Below, piece after piece: positions 8,842-17,823 of a DNA stretch of 37,177 nucleotides (position 1 is the first letter of the stretch; every line of letters starts with the position of its first letter). The notes below the pieces were generated by a model, which was not told the DNA's origin, did no database searches, and worked only from the letters and a program-made list of their open reading frames with translations. Source of the stretch: an uncultured bacterium (GTDB lineage: Bacteria; Verrucomicrobiota; Verrucomicrobiia; Verrucomicrobiales; V1-33); the NCBI GenBank assembly GCA_903954065.1, contig CAJBME010000150.1, forward strand, positions 1 to 37,177, read 5' to 3'. The translations under genes were made by a program, and so were the position numbers.

Positions 8842-11331
8842 ATGGTATCCAAGTCTGATCCTGCGGGCGCGTGTGCGGCTTGGTTTGCCGGCCGCGGTTG
8901 GACGCCTATGGATTTTCAGCGTGAGGCGTGGGAAGCCTTTGCGGCGGGGCGGAGCGGATTGTTGCATGCGCCGACCGGGTTGGGCAAGACGTTGGCGGCA
9001 TGGTTGGGACCGGTCATGGAGAATTGGCAGTCGCCGAACGAATTGCGGGTGATCTGGCTGACTCCGATGCGCGCGCTGGCGGCGGATACAGTCCGTTCAC
9101 TGCAGGAACCACTGGCTGGACTGGGACGAAAGTGGACAGTGGCGTCTCGCACGGGAGATACGTCGCCGCGGCAGCGGGCCGCTTTGAAATCCGCGGGCTT
9201 TCCATTTTGTCTGGTCACGACGCCCGAGAGTTTGAGCCTGCTTTTGAGTCATGATGATGCGCGTGAGCGGTTTGCTTCCCTGACGTGTATTATTTGCGAT
9301 GAATGGCATGAGCTGCTGGGTAGCAAGCGCGGGGTGCAGGCGGAGTTGTGTCTGGCGCGGTTGCGGCGGCTGGCGCCCGGGGTGCGGACGTGGGGTTTAA
9401 CGGCCACCATGAAAGATTTTGCGGCGGGTCTGGGGGCCTTGTTGGGCGAGCGGGCTGGCGATGGCGTGGTCATTCATTCGCAGCACGACCGGCCGGTAGA
9501 GATTCAGACGTTGCTTCCGCCGACGATGGATCATTTTCCGTGGTCCGGGCATCTGGGTACGCGGATGCTGGGCGAGGTGGTGCGGCGGATTGAGGAGGCG
9601 GGGACGACGCTCGTCTTCACGAATACGCGCAGTCAGACGGAGATCTGGTATCAGGAACTGCTCGAAGCAAAGCCCGAGTGGGAGCCCGTGCTGGCGATGC
9701 ACCACGGCTCGCTCGAGCGGGCGGTGAGGGAAGAGGTCGAACAGCGGCTGCGCGACGGCCTCGTCAAGTGTGTCGTCTGCACCAGTAGTCTCGATTTGGG
9801 GGTCGACTTTTCGCCGGTCGAGCAAGTCATGCAAATTGGCAGTCCCAAAGGGGTGGCGCGGTTGTTGCAGCGGGCTGGCCGCAGCGGGCATCGTCCCGGG
9901 GCGGTCAGCCGCGTGATCGGGGTCCCGACGAATGCCTTTGAATTGGTCGAGTTTGCCGCGGCGCGGGAGGCACTGGCCGGGCGGCGGGTGGAGGACCGGC
10001 CGTCATTGCGGCTGGCCTTGGATGTGCTGCTGCAACATTTAGTGACGGTGGCGGTGGGCGGTGGCTTTGACCCAGATGAAATGCTGGCTGAAGTCAGGTC
10101 GACTCATGCCTACGCGGAGCTGGCCCGGAGCGAGTGGGCGTGGCTGTTGAGTTTTATGACCACTGGCGGCGCGTTGCGGGCGTATCCGCAGTATCAAAAA
10201 GCGGTGATCGGAGAGGATGGGTGGTATCGTGTGACCGACGCAGCGCTGATCCGGCTCCATCGCTTGAGTATTGGCACCATCATGAGCGATACGGCCGTGT
10301 CGCTGCGCTTGGTCAATGGGCGGCGCCTCGGGACCGTGGAGGAATGGTTTATCACCCGGATCAAGCCGGGCCAGGTTTTTATTTTCGGAGGGAGAAGGTT
10401 AGAGCTCATTCGTCATCAAGGATTAGTGGCGACAGTCAGGCCCGCCGTGAGGAAATCAACGCGCGGTCAGATTCCCAGCTGGCAGGGCGGCAAAAGCCCG
10501 CTTAGCACCGAGCTGGCCGCCGCCGTTGGACGCAAACTCCTCGAGTTTCGCCGCGGAACAGAGGCCGCGGAAGCCGCCGGCCGTGACGATTCTTTTCTCG
10601 ACGACGAGCCCGAGATGCGCCGGGTGGCTCCCATCCTGCGGCTGCAGCAGCGGTGGTCGGTCCTGCCGGCTCCGGATGAATTGTTAATCGAGTCCACGCG
10701 CACCCGCGATGGTCACCACATTTATGTGTATCCCTTTGCAGGACGCCTCGTCAACGAAGGGTTGGGCATGCTGCTGGCGTATCGCATGGCGCGTGACGAA
10801 GCGCGCAGTATCCAAGTGACCCCAAACGACTACGGCTGCGAGCTGCACTCAGCCACTGAGATGGACTTCGGGCCTGATGATTGGAGGGCGCTCCTTTCGC
10901 CCGCGGGGCTGCTCGATGATCTGCTCGGATGCCTGAATACGGCTGAACTCGGGCGCCACCAGTTCCGGGAAATCGCCCGCGTGGCCGGCCTGGTCATACA
11001 AGGGTTTCCAGGAAACCTGAAGTCGGCTAAAACCGTGCAGGTTTCCAGCGGCCTGTTGTATGACGTCTTTGTAAAATATGATCCGGACAATCTGCTGCTC
11101 GCCCAGGCGCAGCGCGAAGTGCTGGAGCGCCAGCTCGAATTTTCACGGCTCCGCGACACTCTGGCCGCACTGCAGTTAAAAACGCTCCTCGTGCGCACCT
11201 GCGAGCGGCTCTCTCCCATGGCGTTTCCTCTGTGGGCCGACGGCATTTCCAGTCACCTGAGCACCGAAGACTTTGCGGCCCGGCTGGAGAGGATGATTTC
11301 CGGGCTGGAACAGGCGGCCGCCAGCGGATGA
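8842..11331 (+). CDS. Ligase-associated DNA damage response DEXH-box helicase (Lhr-like)
   Basis: This 829-aa superfamily 2 helicase matches the Lhr-type enzymes found next to an ATP-dependent ligase and a PdeM phosphodiesterase in bacterial repair clusters. Walker A is APTGLGKT (residues 43-50), motif Ia is TPMRALA, and motif II is DEWH (153-156). Motif III appears as LTATMKD and motif VI as QRAGRSGHRPG. The C-terminal half continues into the Lhr-core region, including YVYPFAGRLVNEGLG. It is expected to unwind or remodel DNA or DNA/RNA hybrids in the cytoplasm using ATP. The ATG at 8842 is used, although a TTG lies six bases upstream. The gene begins a plus-strand run ending in pdeM. The coding strand is strongly G-rich up to about 10.4 kb and C-leaning after that. 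Confidence 0.92.
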   Translation: MVSKSDPAGACAAWFAGRGWTPMDFQREAWEAFAAGRSGLLHAPTGLGKTLAAWLGPVMENWQSPNELRVIWLTPMRALAADTVRSLQEPLAGLGRKWTVASRTGDTSPRQRAALKSAGFPFCLVTTPESLSLLLSHDDARERFASLTCIICDEWHELLGSKRGVQAELCLARLRRLAPGVRTWGLTATMKDFAAGLGALLGERAGDGVVIHSQHDRPVEIQTLLPPTMDHFPWSGHLGTRMLGEVVRRIEEAGTTLVFTNTRSQTEIWYQELLEAKPEWEPVLAMHHGSLERAVREEVEQRLRDGLVKCVVCTSSLDLGVDFSPVEQVMQIGSPKGVARLLQRAGRSGHRPGAVSRVIGVPTNAFELVEFAAAREALAGRRVEDRPSLRLALDVLLQHLVTVAVGGGFDPDEMLAEVRSTHAYAELARSEWAWLLSFMTTGGALRAYPQYQKAVIGEDGWYRVTDAALIRLHRLSIGTIMSDTAVSLRLVNGRRLGTVEEWFITRIKPGQVFIFGGRRLELIRHQGLVATVRPAVRKSTRGQIPSWQGGKSPLSTELAAAVGRKLLEFRRGTEAAEAAGRDDSFLDDEPEMRRVAPILRLQQRWSVLPAPDELLIESTRTRDGHHIYVYPFAGRLVNEGLGMLLAYRMARDEARSIQVTPNDYGCELHSATEMDFGPDDWRALLSPAGLLDDLLGCLNTAELGRHQFREIARVAGLVIQGFPGNLKSAKTVQVSSGLLYDVFVKYDPDNLLLAQAQREVLERQLEFSRLRDTLAALQLKTLLVRTCERLSPMAFPLWADGISSHLSTEDFAARLERMISGLEQAAASG

Positions 11332-11432
11332 GGAAAATCCATTCTTCTCCTGCGTTTCTCGGCTGGAGCCGGGTCGTTTGCCGTCGGCGCAGACAAGAGG
11401 CGACGGCCTCGTTATTCGGCTTATACTGGACC

Positions 11433-13721
11433 ATGCGCTTTTTGACAGGTTTGATGTCACTGATGATGATGATGGCGGCAGTGTCGGTCCGGGGTAGCCT
11501 GGCGCCGGTACCATGGCCGGCGACCGACGGACTGGGGCGCTCCCTGCCGATGGCCTCCGAAACCGGAGGGCCGCGCTCTGATCGGACTGTCGCCCTGTTT
11601 TATTTTTTGTGGCTGGGACCGCACGCCGGGGCAGGCGGACCATGGGATGTAGGGAAAATCCTTGAGGATGATCCGCTGGCGATGCAAAAGCCGGATAGCC
11701 CGCGGTGGGGGCCATTGCACGCACCTCATCATTGGGGGGAATCGATTTTCGGGTATTACACGACGGATGACGCGTATGTCCTGCGCAAACATGCGCAAAT
11801 GTTGAGTGACGCCGGAGTGGATACGGTGGTTTTTGACGTCACCAACCAGCTGACTTATCGCGCGTCGTATATGGCGCTGCTGAAAACGTGGAGTGCCGTG
11901 CGCGCCGAGGGCGGGCGTACTCCCCAAGTGGCATTTTTGTGTCCGTTCTGGCAGCCCGCCACCGTGGTTCGTGAATTGTGGCGGGAATTGTACGAGCCAG
12001 GCTTGCACCGTGACCTGTGGTTCCAGTGGGACGGCAAACCACTCATCCTAGCCGATCCCGCGCGGCTGGCCACCGATGTGGTCTCAATGAGTTTTGATGA
12101 GCAGGCCGTCGTGCTCGCTCCGGGTGGTGACGGTGCTGGTGACGGTGCTGGTGTGCTGGCACAAACGTTTACCGCGGATCGCGAGTGGGCGGCGGTAGCA
12201 GCGCGGATCCCGACGTGGGGGACGAGTGATGGGGCGGCCACCCTGACGCTGCGTCGTGGTGGGCCGACCGGAGAAGTCGTGGCCACGCGGCGATTGGAGC
12301 GGCTGGTCGACAACGACTGGGTACGGCTGAGTCTGCCCGGGCTGGAGGCGGCGGGTGCTTTTTGTTTGGAGTTGAGTGAGGGATCTGGGCGGGTCGGGTG
12401 GTGGTCGTCGTCAGTCTCGGTCATCCCGGGCGGGCAGGCGCTGGTCAATGGGGTGGCCGTGGCGGGCGGCCGTAGCTTGCGCGTGGAATATGCGGATCCT
12501 GCAGTCGAGTTGATCCGCGACTTTTTTTCGTTTCGTTCGCCCCAGCCTGATTATTTCCGCGGCCCGGAGAGGCCTGACATGTGGAGTTGGCTCGAGGTTT
12601 TTCCTCAGCATGCCTTTTTTAATGCCCGTGGGGAGAAAGAACAAATGTCCGTTGGAGTCGGGCAGAATGCGGTCGGACGGCGGCTTGGGTCGATGAGTGA
12701 ATCCGCCGGCGCCCGGGGCCGGAGTTTTCACCGCGGGGCGCGCGACCAGCGGCCAGGAGCCGCTGCCCTCGGGCTGAATTTTGCCGAGCAATTCGAGCAT
12801 GCGTTGCGCGAAGATCCGCGCGCCCTTTTTATCACCGGGTGGAATGAATGGATTGCCGGTCGCCATGACGAATTCGCTGGCATTCGCGAACCTGTCATGT
12901 TTGTCGATCAATTTGATCACGAACACAGTCGGGATATCGAGCCGATGAAGGGCGGGCATGGTGATGCGTATTATTATCAACTGGCGGCGGCTATTCGGCG
13001 GTACAAAGGCACGCCTGCCCTGTCGGAGGTGATGGCGGAGGCGCCCATCTCCATGGCTGGCGATTTTGCGCAGTGGAAGGCGGTTCCGGGCTCTCTTGCG
13101 GACGATGTCGGTGATACGGCGCATCGATCGCACCCTGGATATGCCGGCCACACGCAGTACGTCAATACTTCGGGGCGCAACGACATCGTGGAGGCAAAGA
13201 CGGCGGGTCAGGGCGGCCAGCTGGCGTTTTATGTGCGCACACGTGAGACGTTATCGCCGTCCAGCGAACCTGGTTGGATGTGGTTGTTGCTTGATGCGGA
13301 TGCTAATCCAGCCACGGGATGGGAGGGGTATGATCTGATGGTCAATCGCACGCCGCCATCGAACGGGCGGGCTACGGTGGAGAAAAATACGGGCGGCTGG
13401 AATTGGGAGATCGTGGGATCGGCGCCCATCCGCTGGGAAGGTGTGCATTTGCATCTGGAGCTGCCGCGGGCGCTTCTGACAATTGATGGCGCCAGCGGGC
13501 GGTACTTTGATTTCAAGTGGGCGGATCACATGCCGGAGAACGGCGATCTCGCGTCGTGGCTGGATGCGGGTGATTGCGCGCCCAACGGCCGGTTCAAGTA
13601 TCGTGTGGCCGCGGCCGGACCCGTGGCCGGGCCTGCGGAGGGGGCTAAAGCTGGACCAGCGGCGGGGTTGGGCGGCGGAGAGGCAGGAAAGACCTTGGTA
13701 AACCCGCCAGCGCGTGATTGA
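11433..13721 (+). CDS. Secreted GH99-like protein with C-terminal CBM9-like domain
   Basis: The 762-aa product starts with a signal peptide (MRFLTGLMSLMMMMAAVSV). The first part looks like a TIM-barrel of the GH71/GH99-like type: YFLWLGPH, GYYTTDDAYVLRKHAQMLSDAG, FLCPFWQP, and the TGWNEW motif with Glu472. Related families use this region for glycan cleavage. A beta-rich insert occupies about residues 225-350. After about residue 590 a segment with NDIVEAKTA, WLLLDADANPATGWEGYD and FDFKWADH resembles a CBM9-like/DOMON sugar-binding domain. The role is probably extracellular glycan hydrolysis, with the exact substrate unknown. The gene starts 101 bp after the helicase and ends 9 bp before the next gene. 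Its tail is Gly/Ala/Pro-rich. Confidence 0.75.
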   Translation: MRFLTGLMSLMMMMAAVSVRGSLAPVPWPATDGLGRSLPMASETGGPRSDRTVALFYFLWLGPHAGAGGPWDVGKILEDDPLAMQKPDSPRWGPLHAPHHWGESIFGYYTTDDAYVLRKHAQMLSDAGVDTVVFDVTNQLTYRASYMALLKTWSAVRAEGGRTPQVAFLCPFWQPATVVRELWRELYEPGLHRDLWFQWDGKPLILADPARLATDVVSMSFDEQAVVLAPGGDGAGDGAGVLAQTFTADREWAAVAARIPTWGTSDGAATLTLRRGGPTGEVVATRRLERLVDNDWVRLSLPGLEAAGAFCLELSEGSGRVGWWSSSVSVIPGGQALVNGVAVAGGRSLRVEYADPAVELIRDFFSFRSPQPDYFRGPERPDMWSWLEVFPQHAFFNARGEKEQMSVGVGQNAVGRRLGSMSESAGARGRSFHRGARDQRPGAAALGLNFAEQFEHALREDPRALFITGWNEWIAGRHDEFAGIREPVMFVDQFDHEHSRDIEPMKGGHGDAYYYQLAAAIRRYKGTPALSEVMAEAPISMAGDFAQWKAVPGSLADDVGDTAHRSHPGYAGHTQYVNTSGRNDIVEAKTAGQGGQLAFYVRTRETLSPSSEPGWMWLLLDADANPATGWEGYDLMVNRTPPSNGRATVEKNTGGWNWEIVGSAPIRWEGVHLHLELPRALLTIDGASGRYFDFKWADHMPENGDLASWLDAGDCAPNGRFKYRVAAAGPVAGPAEGAKAGPAAGLGGGEAGKTLVNPPARD
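12126..12149 (+). repeat. Two tandem 12-bp units in the GH99-like gene
   Basis: GGTGACGGTGCT occurs twice back to back (12126-12137, 12138-12149) and encodes a Gly-Asp-Gly-Ala repeat at a domain boundary. It preserves the reading frame and looks like a recent small duplication or a flexible linker. Confidence 0.8.
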
Positions 13722-13729
13722 ATGAGGCA

Positions 13730-14371
13730 ATGACTCCTCCGGTGGCACCCCCTCTTTCTCTCTCTCTGCCGCGCGGGTTGCTCGCTTTTACGTGTGGGTA
13801 CATGGCGGCGGCGGCGGTTGGGGCGTGGGTCACGGGAAACCGGGAGTTTATTTTTTACGGTGTTGTCATGCTGGTGTTACTCTCCGGCGTGTGGCGGGTG
13901 CACCGACGGACCGGTCTGACGCCTGGATTGCTTTGGATGTTGTCTATCTGGGGGGTGCTGCATATGGCGGGTGGACTAGTGCCGGTTCCGGTGGGCTGGC
14001 CGTATGAGTCTCCGAATGCGGTGCTTTACAGCTGGTGGGTGATTCCGATGCGGCTGAAGTATGACCAGCTGATTCACGTCTATGGATTCGGGGTCACGAC
14101 GTGGCTGTGCTGGCAGGCGTTGAGGGCGTCGGTGCGCGGGCCGGACGGGCGGGAGTTGCGGCCGACGACCGGACTACTGGTCTTGTCGGCGGCTGGCGGC
14201 ATGGGTTTTGGCGCCCTGAATGAAGTGATTGAATTTGCCGCCACGCTCACTATGCCGCACACCAACGTCGGTGGTTACGTCAATACCGGCTGGGATCTGG
14301 TCAGTAACTTGGCCGGCTGTGCGATGGCGGCTGTCATCATCCGCTGGCACGCCGGTCGCCGCGCGCCATGA
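13730..14371 (+). CDS. DUF2238 (YjdF-like) integral membrane protein
   Basis: The 213-aa product has about six membrane segments. It also shows the pattern of the YjdF/DUF2238 family: YDQLIHVYGFG in the second half, GFGALNEVIEFAAT, and TGWDLVSNLAG near the C-terminus. The molecular function of this family is not established. The ATG at 13730 is preferred. A TTG at 13718 is also in frame and would overlap the upstream stop. The gene lies 9 bp after the GH99-like gene. Its stop overlaps the pdeM start as ATGA, which points to translational coupling. Confidence 0.8.
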   Translation: MTPPVAPPLSLSLPRGLLAFTCGYMAAAAVGAWVTGNREFIFYGVVMLVLLSGVWRVHRRTGLTPGLLWMLSIWGVLHMAGGLVPVPVGWPYESPNAVLYSWWVIPMRLKYDQLIHVYGFGVTTWLCWQALRASVRGPDGRELRPTTGLLVLSAAGGMGFGALNEVIEFAATLTMPHTNVGGYVNTGWDLVSNLAGCAMAAVIIRWHAGRRAP

Positions 14372-15138
14372 TCTATGGCGTGACCCCACTGTCGCTGTCG
14401 CTGGCTGGCCAGACACTTGATTTGTTTCCTGATGGCGCCGCCTGGTGGCGGGAGCAGGGGATTCTCATACTCGCTGACTGCCACTTTGGGAAAAGCGCTA
14501 GTTTTCGACACCATGGGGTGGCCGTTCCCGAAGGCGGCACGGTCGATGATCTTGAGCGCATTGATCGTCTGCTGGCTCGCACGGGCGCCCGTCAGCTTTT
14601 GGTGGTGGGCGACTTTTTTCATGCGCCGACTGGTTATAGTGACGAAGTGATGGCTTGGCTGATGGTGTGGCGCGAGCGGCATGCTGGCTTGCGCGTGACG
14701 CTGGTGCCGGGTAATCATGACCGGTGGTTGCACCGACTGCCTTCGCGACTGGCTTTGGAGATTGTGCCGGGGGTGCACCAGCTTGGAGCCATTGGTTTTG
14801 TGCACGATCCGGCCAGTGTGGCCACTGCGGGTCAAATGAATTCAGCGATGCTGCCGGGGGATGCGATGGCCGCCAGCGCTTGGATCTGCGGGCATCTGCA
14901 CCCTGCTGTTCGCCTCGGCGGGCGCCGGGAGCGCGGCCTGAAGGCGCCCTGCTTTTGGCTGCAGCGCGAAGCAGTGCTCGTCCTCCCAGGGTTCGGCAGC
15001 TTTACCGGGACTGCGGTGATCACCCCCGGGGCGGGTGACCGGGTTTTCGCCGCGGCCAGCGGCCGCGTCATTGAAGTCCCGGCCCGCCTCCTGCAGCGGT
15101 CGTTCAATACTCCCGGGAAAGCAGATAATCTGCGATAA
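14368..15138 (+). CDS. pdeM: Ligase-associated DNA damage response endonuclease PdeM
   Basis: The 256-aa product is a calcineurin-like metallophosphoesterase of the PdeM type. This family is associated with an ATP-dependent ligase, an exonuclease and an Lhr-like helicase in bacteria. Metal-binding motifs are in order: DCHFGKS (Asp37, His39), GDFFH (Asp82, His85), GNHD (115-118) and CGHLHP around residue 175. It should hydrolyse phosphodiester bonds in damaged DNA in the cytoplasm. The start overlaps the DUF2238 stop by four bases (ATGA). Its 3' end overlaps the convergent ispA gene by 35 bp. The helicase partner is three genes upstream, and the ligase and exonuclease are not in this window. 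Confidence 0.92.
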   Translation: MIYGVTPLSLSLAGQTLDLFPDGAAWWREQGILILADCHFGKSASFRHHGVAVPEGGTVDDLERIDRLLARTGARQLLVVGDFFHAPTGYSDEVMAWLMVWRERHAGLRVTLVPGNHDRWLHRLPSRLALEIVPGVHQLGAIGFVHDPASVATAGQMNSAMLPGDAMAASAWICGHLHPAVRLGGRRERGLKAPCFWLQREAVLVLPGFGSFTGTAVITPGAGDRVFAAASGRVIEVPARLLQRSFNTPGKADNLR

Positions 15139-15985
15139 GCTGCAATGGTCGTGCCGCCTCCCCCAACGGCTGCAATGCTTGCCGGGCTTCCTCCGTCAGC
15201 CGCGCCGCCTCCACCCGGGAGGCCTCAAGCCCTAGAATCGCCGGGTACGTGGCCTTGGCCGCCGCGACATCTTTGCCCGCCGTCTTGCCCAGTTTTTCAC
15301 TGGTCTGCGTCACATCGAGTATGTCGTCGATGACTTGAAACGCGAGGCCAAGTGCATGGCCAAAATGAGTAAGGGCCTCTAGGGCCGCGGGCTGACAGCC
15401 TGCGCTCATGCCGCCAAGGCGGGTGCAGCAGGTGAGTAAGGCAGCCGTTTTTCCCTCATGTATTGCCTGCAATTCGCTGGAAGTGAGGGTTTTGCCTTCG
15501 CCTTCAAGGTCCATGACCTGCCCGGCGATGAGGTGCCTGCTGCCAGCGGCCCGGGCCAGCTCGCCTACGTAATCCGCTCCGGCATACCCGCGGGCCGGGG
15601 GCATGCGGCTGATACTCTCAAACGCCATTGCCTGCAGTGCATCCCCTGCCAGCACCGCGATGGCATCGCCGAAAACCTTGTGGGAAGTAGGACGCCCGCG
15701 TCGTAGGTCGTCATCATCCATGCAAGGCAGATCGTCGTGAATCAATGAATACGTATGTAGACACTCCACCGCACAGGCCGCCGGTAACGCGTTTTCCATG
15801 GCCCCGCCACACGCCTCCGCCGCGGCCAGCACTAGCACCGGGCGCAGACGTTTGCCCCCAGCGAAAATAGAGTAGCGCATCGCCCGGTGCAGGGTGGCCG
15901 GGGCGGTTTCCTCGGGCGGCAGCAGCCGCTCAAGCGCCTCGTCCACGAGGGCGCACCGGGTCTCAAGATAACTTTGGACGGGCAT
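15104..15985 (-). CDS. ispA: Polyprenyl (farnesyl) diphosphate synthase
   Basis: The 293-aa product is a short-chain trans-prenyltransferase that condenses isopentenyl diphosphate with allylic diphosphates. The first Asp-rich motif is DDLPCMDDDD (84-93), followed by LRRGRPTSHKVFG. The second is DDILD (220-224). Tyr79, five residues before the first motif, and the TYSLIHDDLP context match IspA-type farnesyl diphosphate synthases. A geranylgeranyl product cannot be excluded. GGKRLRP (43-49) is intact. The start at 15985 (MPVQSYLE) gives the usual family length; the open frame upstream lacks similarity. The gene is 22 bp downstream of a 167-aa gene on the same strand. xseA, an ispA neighbour in many bacteria, is nearby but on the other strand. 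Confidence 0.93.
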   Translation of the reverse strand: MPVQSYLETRCALVDEALERLLPPEETAPATLHRAMRYSIFAGGKRLRPVLVLAAAEACGGAMENALPAACAVECLHTYSLIHDDLPCMDDDDLRRGRPTSHKVFGDAIAVLAGDALQAMAFESISRMPPARGYAGADYVGELARAAGSRHLIAGQVMDLEGEGKTLTSSELQAIHEGKTAALLTCCTRLGGMSAGCQPAALEALTHFGHALGLAFQVIDDILDVTQTSEKLGKTAGKDVAAAKATYPAILGLEASRVEAARLTEEARQALQPLGEAARPLQLIADYLLSREY

Positions 15986-16007
15986 GTGATCTCGCGCAGT
16001 GGGGTGC

Positions 16008-16511
16008 TCAGGCCCCGAGTTTGAGGCGCGGTTCGGCAGCCATCGCTTCGCTGAGCGCAGGCCAGCCTCCAGGTTGTTGCAGCTGAAAGATATGGAGATA
16101 AACCGCGGCGCTCTCAGCCGGGTGTTTTTCCAGCAGCGCCGCCACACCGGCCACCGCCTTCACGGGGTCGAGGTCCTTCGGGATGTCGCTGTCAATGCCT
16201 CCCTTGCCATCATGAGGGATGTCGATGGCATCGAGAAAAGTGATCAGCATCGGCGACTGGGCTTTCATGAGCCACACCTGCAGGATTTGTTCGCCGACCG
16301 CCTCGCTGGCCTTGAACCGCAATGAGTCGAGGATCCAGGCGATTTGTTGATCACCCGATTTTTTCTGCACAAATTCCGGCCGCAGTTTTTTCTGCTGGGC
16401 GAGAGTCGTGACCGCCGCGCGGTAGACTTCTTTGAGGTCGGTGCGGAGGTAGCGGATGATTTCGGTTCCGAGTGACGGGCTGATCTGTTGGAAGATTTCG
16501 CAGGCTTTCAT
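16008..16511 (-). CDS. Conserved-looking hypothetical protein upstream of ispA
   Basis: I do not recognise this 167-aa protein. It looks cytoplasmic and largely helical, without a signal peptide or membrane segment. Recognisable stretches include MKACEIFQQISPSLG, IIRYLRTDLKEVYRAAVTTL and a second half with repeated short helices (AVAGVAALLEKHPAESAAVY). The ATG at 16511 is chosen because upstream codons in frame are Pro/Ser-rich and unlike the rest. The 22-bp gap to ispA suggests the two are cotranscribed, so a link to ispA expression is possible but unproven. Confidence 0.65.
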   Translation of the reverse strand: MKACEIFQQISPSLGTEIIRYLRTDLKEVYRAAVTTLAQQKKLRPEFVQKKSGDQQIAWILDSLRFKASEAVGEQILQVWLMKAQSPMLITFLDAIDIPHDGKGGIDSDIPKDLDPVKAVAGVAALLEKHPAESAAVYLHIFQLQQPGGWPALSEAMAAEPRLKLGA

Positions 16512-16607
16512 GCAATAGGTGAAAAGAGAATCGGGGATGGGGGATGGGAATGGATCGGGGGTGTTGCCCCCTGCGGCCATGAGTCTTGGCGCCCGTGCGG
16601 GCAGCCG

Positions 16608-17297
16608 TCAAGCGCCGGGCCATGGGCGCAGCCGGATGCGGCGAAACCAGACCTCGTCTCCGTGATCCTGCAACAGGATGCGGCCGGCGCGCGATCCAAA
16701 GTCCGGAGCCGCCTTGAATTTGCTGCCCGCCACGGCCGCTTTCCACGCGTCGCTCGCCATATCGATCTCCATGATTTTTTCGCCATTCAGCCAGTGCTCC
16801 AGATGAGGGCCGCGGGCCACAATACGTGACTCATTCCACGACCCGACCGGATTTAGTTTTTTGGTGCTGGTGGCGGGAATTAGGTCGTAAAGCGAACCCG
16901 CACTCGTTTTCGGCTCCCGGCCATTAGGGTGTCCCGCATCATCAAGAACTTGATACTCAGGTCCGATTCCTTGGCCCGCTGGAAGATACGCCCCCACGCG
17001 GTATTTGACCCCGCTGTTGGCTCCCGCCGCCGCTTTCCAAGAAAACTCCAGATCAAAGTTCTCCCACTCGCCAGTCGTCACAATATCGCCCCCAGCCCCA
17101 GAACGATGAATCATGCCGTCCCGAACTTCCCATCCCACGGTCACCGGCTGCCCGCTCTTCGTTGTCCACCCAGTCAGAGTGGTCCCATCAAAAAGCATCT
17201 GCCATTCCCCAGCCACCGCAGTCGCTGACGGGGTCGACATCATCCATGACGGAAAGATGAGCAGGCAGGCGGCAAGCAAGCGGTAGCGTAGTTTCAT
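16608..17297 (-). CDS. Secreted DUF1080 (3-keto-disaccharide hydrolase-like) protein
   Basis: The 229-aa product has a signal peptide (hydrophobic stretch LLAACLLIFPSWMM, probable cleavage after ATA or AVA near residue 28) and a single DUF1080 domain. Typical features are WQMLFDGTTLTGWT at the start, the WEVRDGMIHRSG strand, FDLEFSWKAAAGANSGVKYR, and the closing HGDEVWFRRIRLRPW. DUF1080 has a concanavalin-like fold. Some members hydrolyse 3-keto-glycosides produced by sugar dehydrogenases, which would fit the two secreted dehydrogenase-like proteins in the window, though these are not adjacent. The gene diverges from the HU gene across 205 bp. Confidence 0.9.
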   Translation of the reverse strand: MKLRYRLLAACLLIFPSWMMSTPSATAVAGEWQMLFDGTTLTGWTTKSGQPVTVGWEVRDGMIHRSGAGGDIVTTGEWENFDLEFSWKAAAGANSGVKYRVGAYLPAGQGIGPEYQVLDDAGHPNGREPKTSAGSLYDLIPATSTKKLNPVGSWNESRIVARGPHLEHWLNGEKIMEIDMASDAWKAAVAGSKFKAAPDFGSRAGRILLQDHGDEVWFRRIRLRPWPGA

Positions 17298-17430
17298 GGT
17301 GTCAATCGATGATCAAGGGGGGGGCGTAAGGCGGTGAATCGAAAAAGTGACGGCTCGACTCCGTCAATTGCAACTAAAATAGAGGACTTTCCGTGGTGGC
17401 CGTGATTCGCTCCCTGCTGGCAGTTATGGA

Positions 17431-17463
17431 TTGACGACACGCCGCCTAGTCCATATTTATACT
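17431..17463 (+). promoter_or_regulatory. Possible promoter of the HU gene
   Basis: TTGACG (17431-17436) and TATACT (17458-17463, five of six bases of the consensus -10) lie about 40-70 bp before the HU start. The 21-bp spacing is too long for a standard sigma-70 promoter, so only the -10 may be used. Confidence 0.35.
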
Positions 17464-17502
17464 GTGTTCACTGCCTTTGCATTCATCAACTAGAGACACC
17501 TC

Positions 17503-17808
17503 ATGGCTACTATTACGAAACGAGACTTGGTCATCTCACTGAGCAACGAAACGGGTCTGACCCAGCGGGAAGTTTTTTCCGTGATCCAAGGACTGATTGA
17601 CAGCGTTACCGCTTCTCTGGCCCAAAACGACGAAGTCGTCCTGCGCAACTTCGGCACGTTCTTGGTCAAAGAAACAAAAGCTAAAATCGGCCGTAATCCC
17701 AATCGCCCCGAAAAAGATGTCAAAATTCCACCGCGGACGGTCGTCAAGTTCAAGCCCGGTAAGGAAATGAAAGACAAGGTGGCGAAAATCTACAAAAAAT
17801 CGAAGTAG
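17503..17808 (+). CDS. HU/IHF-family DNA-binding protein
   Basis: The 101-aa product is a full-length HU/IHF-type nucleoid protein. It has the helical N-terminus (TKRDLVISLSNETGLTQREV), the dimerisation core DEVVLRNFGTFLV, and the DNA-binding beta arm beginning GRNP at residues 63-66. Pro66 is the conserved intercalating proline. The arm differs slightly from the commonest GRNPQTGE form (GRNPNRPEKDVKIPP). The C-terminus is Lys-rich. It should bend and compact DNA as a dimer. It is 15 bp upstream of xseA, so the two are probably transcribed together. Confidence 0.96.
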   Translation: MATITKRDLVISLSNETGLTQREVFSVIQGLIDSVTASLAQNDEVVLRNFGTFLVKETKAKIGRNPNRPEKDVKIPPRTVVKFKPGKEMKDKVAKIYKKSK

Positions 17809-17823
17809 ACTGCCGACTTCATC

